Below, piece after piece: positions 57,576 through 58,552 of a DNA stretch of 58,552 nucleotides. This stretch comes from Lachnospiraceae bacterium (GTDB lineage Bacteria > Bacillota > Clostridia > Lachnospirales > Lachnospiraceae): positions 1 to 58,552 of the forward strand of contig JAFZOS010000097.1 of the NCBI GenBank assembly GCA_017550535.1. Direction: 5' to 3'. Each line of letters starts with the position of its first letter. The first letter of the stretch is position 1. The position numbers and the translations under genes were made by a program. The notes under the pieces are model-generated. The model was not told the DNA's origin. It made no database searches and worked only from the letters and a program-made list of their open reading frames with translations.

Positions 57576-58552
57576 ATGAAAAAATCCCAGACATACACAG
57601 GAATTGTGGTTGACATAAAATTCCCCAACAAAGGCGTGGTAAAGGCCGATCCTTATAAAGACGGTAACGGTAATACCGTAAATGAAGACGGCAGTGAAAC
57701 CTGTATCGTGAAAAATGTATTGCCGGGTCAGCGGGTTTCATTCATCGTTAATAAGAAAAAGGGTGGCAGATGTGAAGGCCGTCTTGTTAAAGTACTGGAA
57801 AGATCACCCGAGGAAACAGATCCGGCCTGCCGGCATTTTGGTATTTGCGGCGGATGCACATATCAAAACCTTCCGTATGATGAGCAGCTTAAGTTAAAGG
57901 AAGGACAGGTAAGGTCATTGCTTAGGCCGGTAGTTCCTGATCTTGATGATATCTTTGAGGGCATCAAGGGAAGCCCGGTGCAGTACGGATACAGGAATAA
58001 GATGGAGTTTTCATTTGGTGATTCTACAAAGGGGGGCGAACTCGAGCTTGGTTTACATAAACGAGGAAGCTTCTATGATATCCTGTCAGTTAAGGACTGT
58101 AAGATAGTAGATGATGATTATCGCATAATACTGAGCGAGACCCTTAGCTATTTCAGGGGAAAGGATACTCCTTATTACCACAAACTCACACACGAGGGGT
58201 ATTTAAGGCACCTGCTCATACGTAAGGCGGTAAAAACCGGGGAGATACTCATAGATCTTGTGACCACTTCTAAAGAGCCTGCACCGACTATATGCACGGA
58301 AGTATCCCTTATAGATGACTGGAAAGAAGTTATGTTAACTATTGAACGAAATGGCCATCTTAAGGGTCGTTTTGCCGGAATACTTCATACCGTTAATGAT
58401 TCCCTGTCCGATACTATTATGAACGATAAAACGGACATATTGTACGGGACGGATCATTTTTATGAGCAACTGCTTGGGCTTAAGTTTAAGATATCTCCGT
58501 TTTCGTTCTTCCAGACAAATTCCCTTTCGGCTGAAGTGCTGTATGATACCGC
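57576..58552 (+). CDS. rlmD: TrmA/RlmD-family RNA (uracil-5-)-methyltransferase, 3' truncated by window
   Basis: The first 325 codons are open to the window end. An N-terminal TRAM-like beta-barrel (TYTGIVVDIKFPNKGVV) is followed by the four-Fe-four-S Cys set C-RHFGIC-GGC, then YRNKMEFSFG, LGLHKRGSFYD, YLRHLLIRKA and FFQTNSLSAEVLY, the last leading into the SAM-binding part. S-adenosylmethionine-dependent 5-methylation of a uridine in 23S rRNA (or tRNA) is expected; which nucleotide cannot be told, so the symbol is provisional. TTGAGG precedes the ATG. The catalytic Cys lies beyond the window. Confidence 0.9.
   Translation, partial: MKKSQTYTGIVVDIKFPNKGVVKADPYKDGNGNTVNEDGSETCIVKNVLPGQRVSFIVNKKKGGRCEGRLVKVLERSPEETDPACRHFGICGGCTYQNLPYDEQLKLKEGQVRSLLRPVVPDLDDIFEGIKGSPVQYGYRNKMEFSFGDSTKGGELELGLHKRGSFYDILSVKDCKIVDDDYRIILSETLSYFRGKDTPYYHKLTHEGYLRHLLIRKAVKTGEILIDLVTTSKEPAPTICTEVSLIDDWKEVMLTIERNGHLKGRFAGILHTVNDSLSDTIMNDKTDILYGTDHFYEQLLGLKFKISPFSFFQTNSLSAEVLYDT

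Noticed and set aside
1-58552. tRNA, rRNA, CRISPR arrays, transposases, integrases, prophage genes
   Set aside because: None could be recognised on either strand by reading; absence was not verified with a search tool.

Overview
The window looks like a chromosomal stretch from an anaerobic Firmicute of the family Lachnospiraceae (Butyrivibrio/Roseburia-like). The evidence is the gene content: a SigI/RsgI pair, ThiT, a GH5_2 endoglucanase, a tandem of a monofunctional prephenate dehydratase and DAHP synthase, a CymR-like Rrf2 regulator next to cysK, and strong AGGAGG ribosome binding sites. ATA and AGG codons are common and G+C looks moderate. Genus is not determined. No tRNA, rRNA, CRISPR array, transposase or prophage gene was seen.

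Layout. (1) 1-7,055: the tail of a probable htpG, a folded RNA-like element, a class A penicillin-binding protein, dapA, dapB, a eukaryotic-type hisA, a REC-HD-GYP regulator and a cold-shock protein. (2) 7,089-14,227: a GH25 muramidase, an orphan GspF-like membrane protein with an exported partner, and two unusual sensory proteins (SARP/BTAD with a degenerate GGDEF; a LacI-type sensor without HTH). (3) 14,198-23,000: a CPA2 antiporter, a double-REC protein, a lipoprotein M3 peptidase, a heterodimeric ABC exporter and ThiT. (4) 23,053-29,457: a MoxR/DUF58/transglutaminase operon, a YgjV-like protein, an acyltransferase and an XRE-AbrB regulator. (5) 29,458-41,300: a 12 kb sulfur island. (6) 41,411-49,034: a kinase-like phosphotransferase, a metal-binding lipoprotein, Fic, MATE, a secreted repeat protein and SigI/RsgI. 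(7) 49,035-58,552: a Phe-regulated pheA-aroF unit, an AEC transporter, GH5_2, CheC, a TrpR-like repressor, PcrA, a small acidic membrane protein, a DUF1624 acyltransferase and a truncated RlmD/TrmA-type methyltransferase.

The sulfur island is the standout. A Family 2A encapsulin shell gene overlaps its cysteine desulfurase cargo, which carries a disordered N-terminal loading domain of about 190 residues. They lie among metY, cysK, a cymR-like gene, a second Cys/Met-metabolism PLP enzyme, serine acetyltransferase, a TusA-like protein and two complete sulfur-carrier modules (beta-grasp carrier, E1 adenylyltransferase, JAMM protease). In one module the carrier is fused to E1 and rhodanese. In both carriers the Gly-Gly that must become the thiocarboxylate is masked by a following Ala, so protease processing is predicted, as known for the HcyS/HcyD system of Wolinella. 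I infer that the encapsulated desulfurase feeds, or stores sulfur for, a protein-thiocarboxylate route to cysteine and homocysteine. The entry gene metY sits behind a sigma-A promoter overlapping a CymR-like operator and behind a Cys/Met-rich leader peptide with an attenuator; the operator motif recurs in front of the second PLP enzyme. A second leader peptide, rich in Phe codons and followed by a strong terminator, precedes pheA-aroF, so this organism appears to use ribosome-mediated attenuation more than once.
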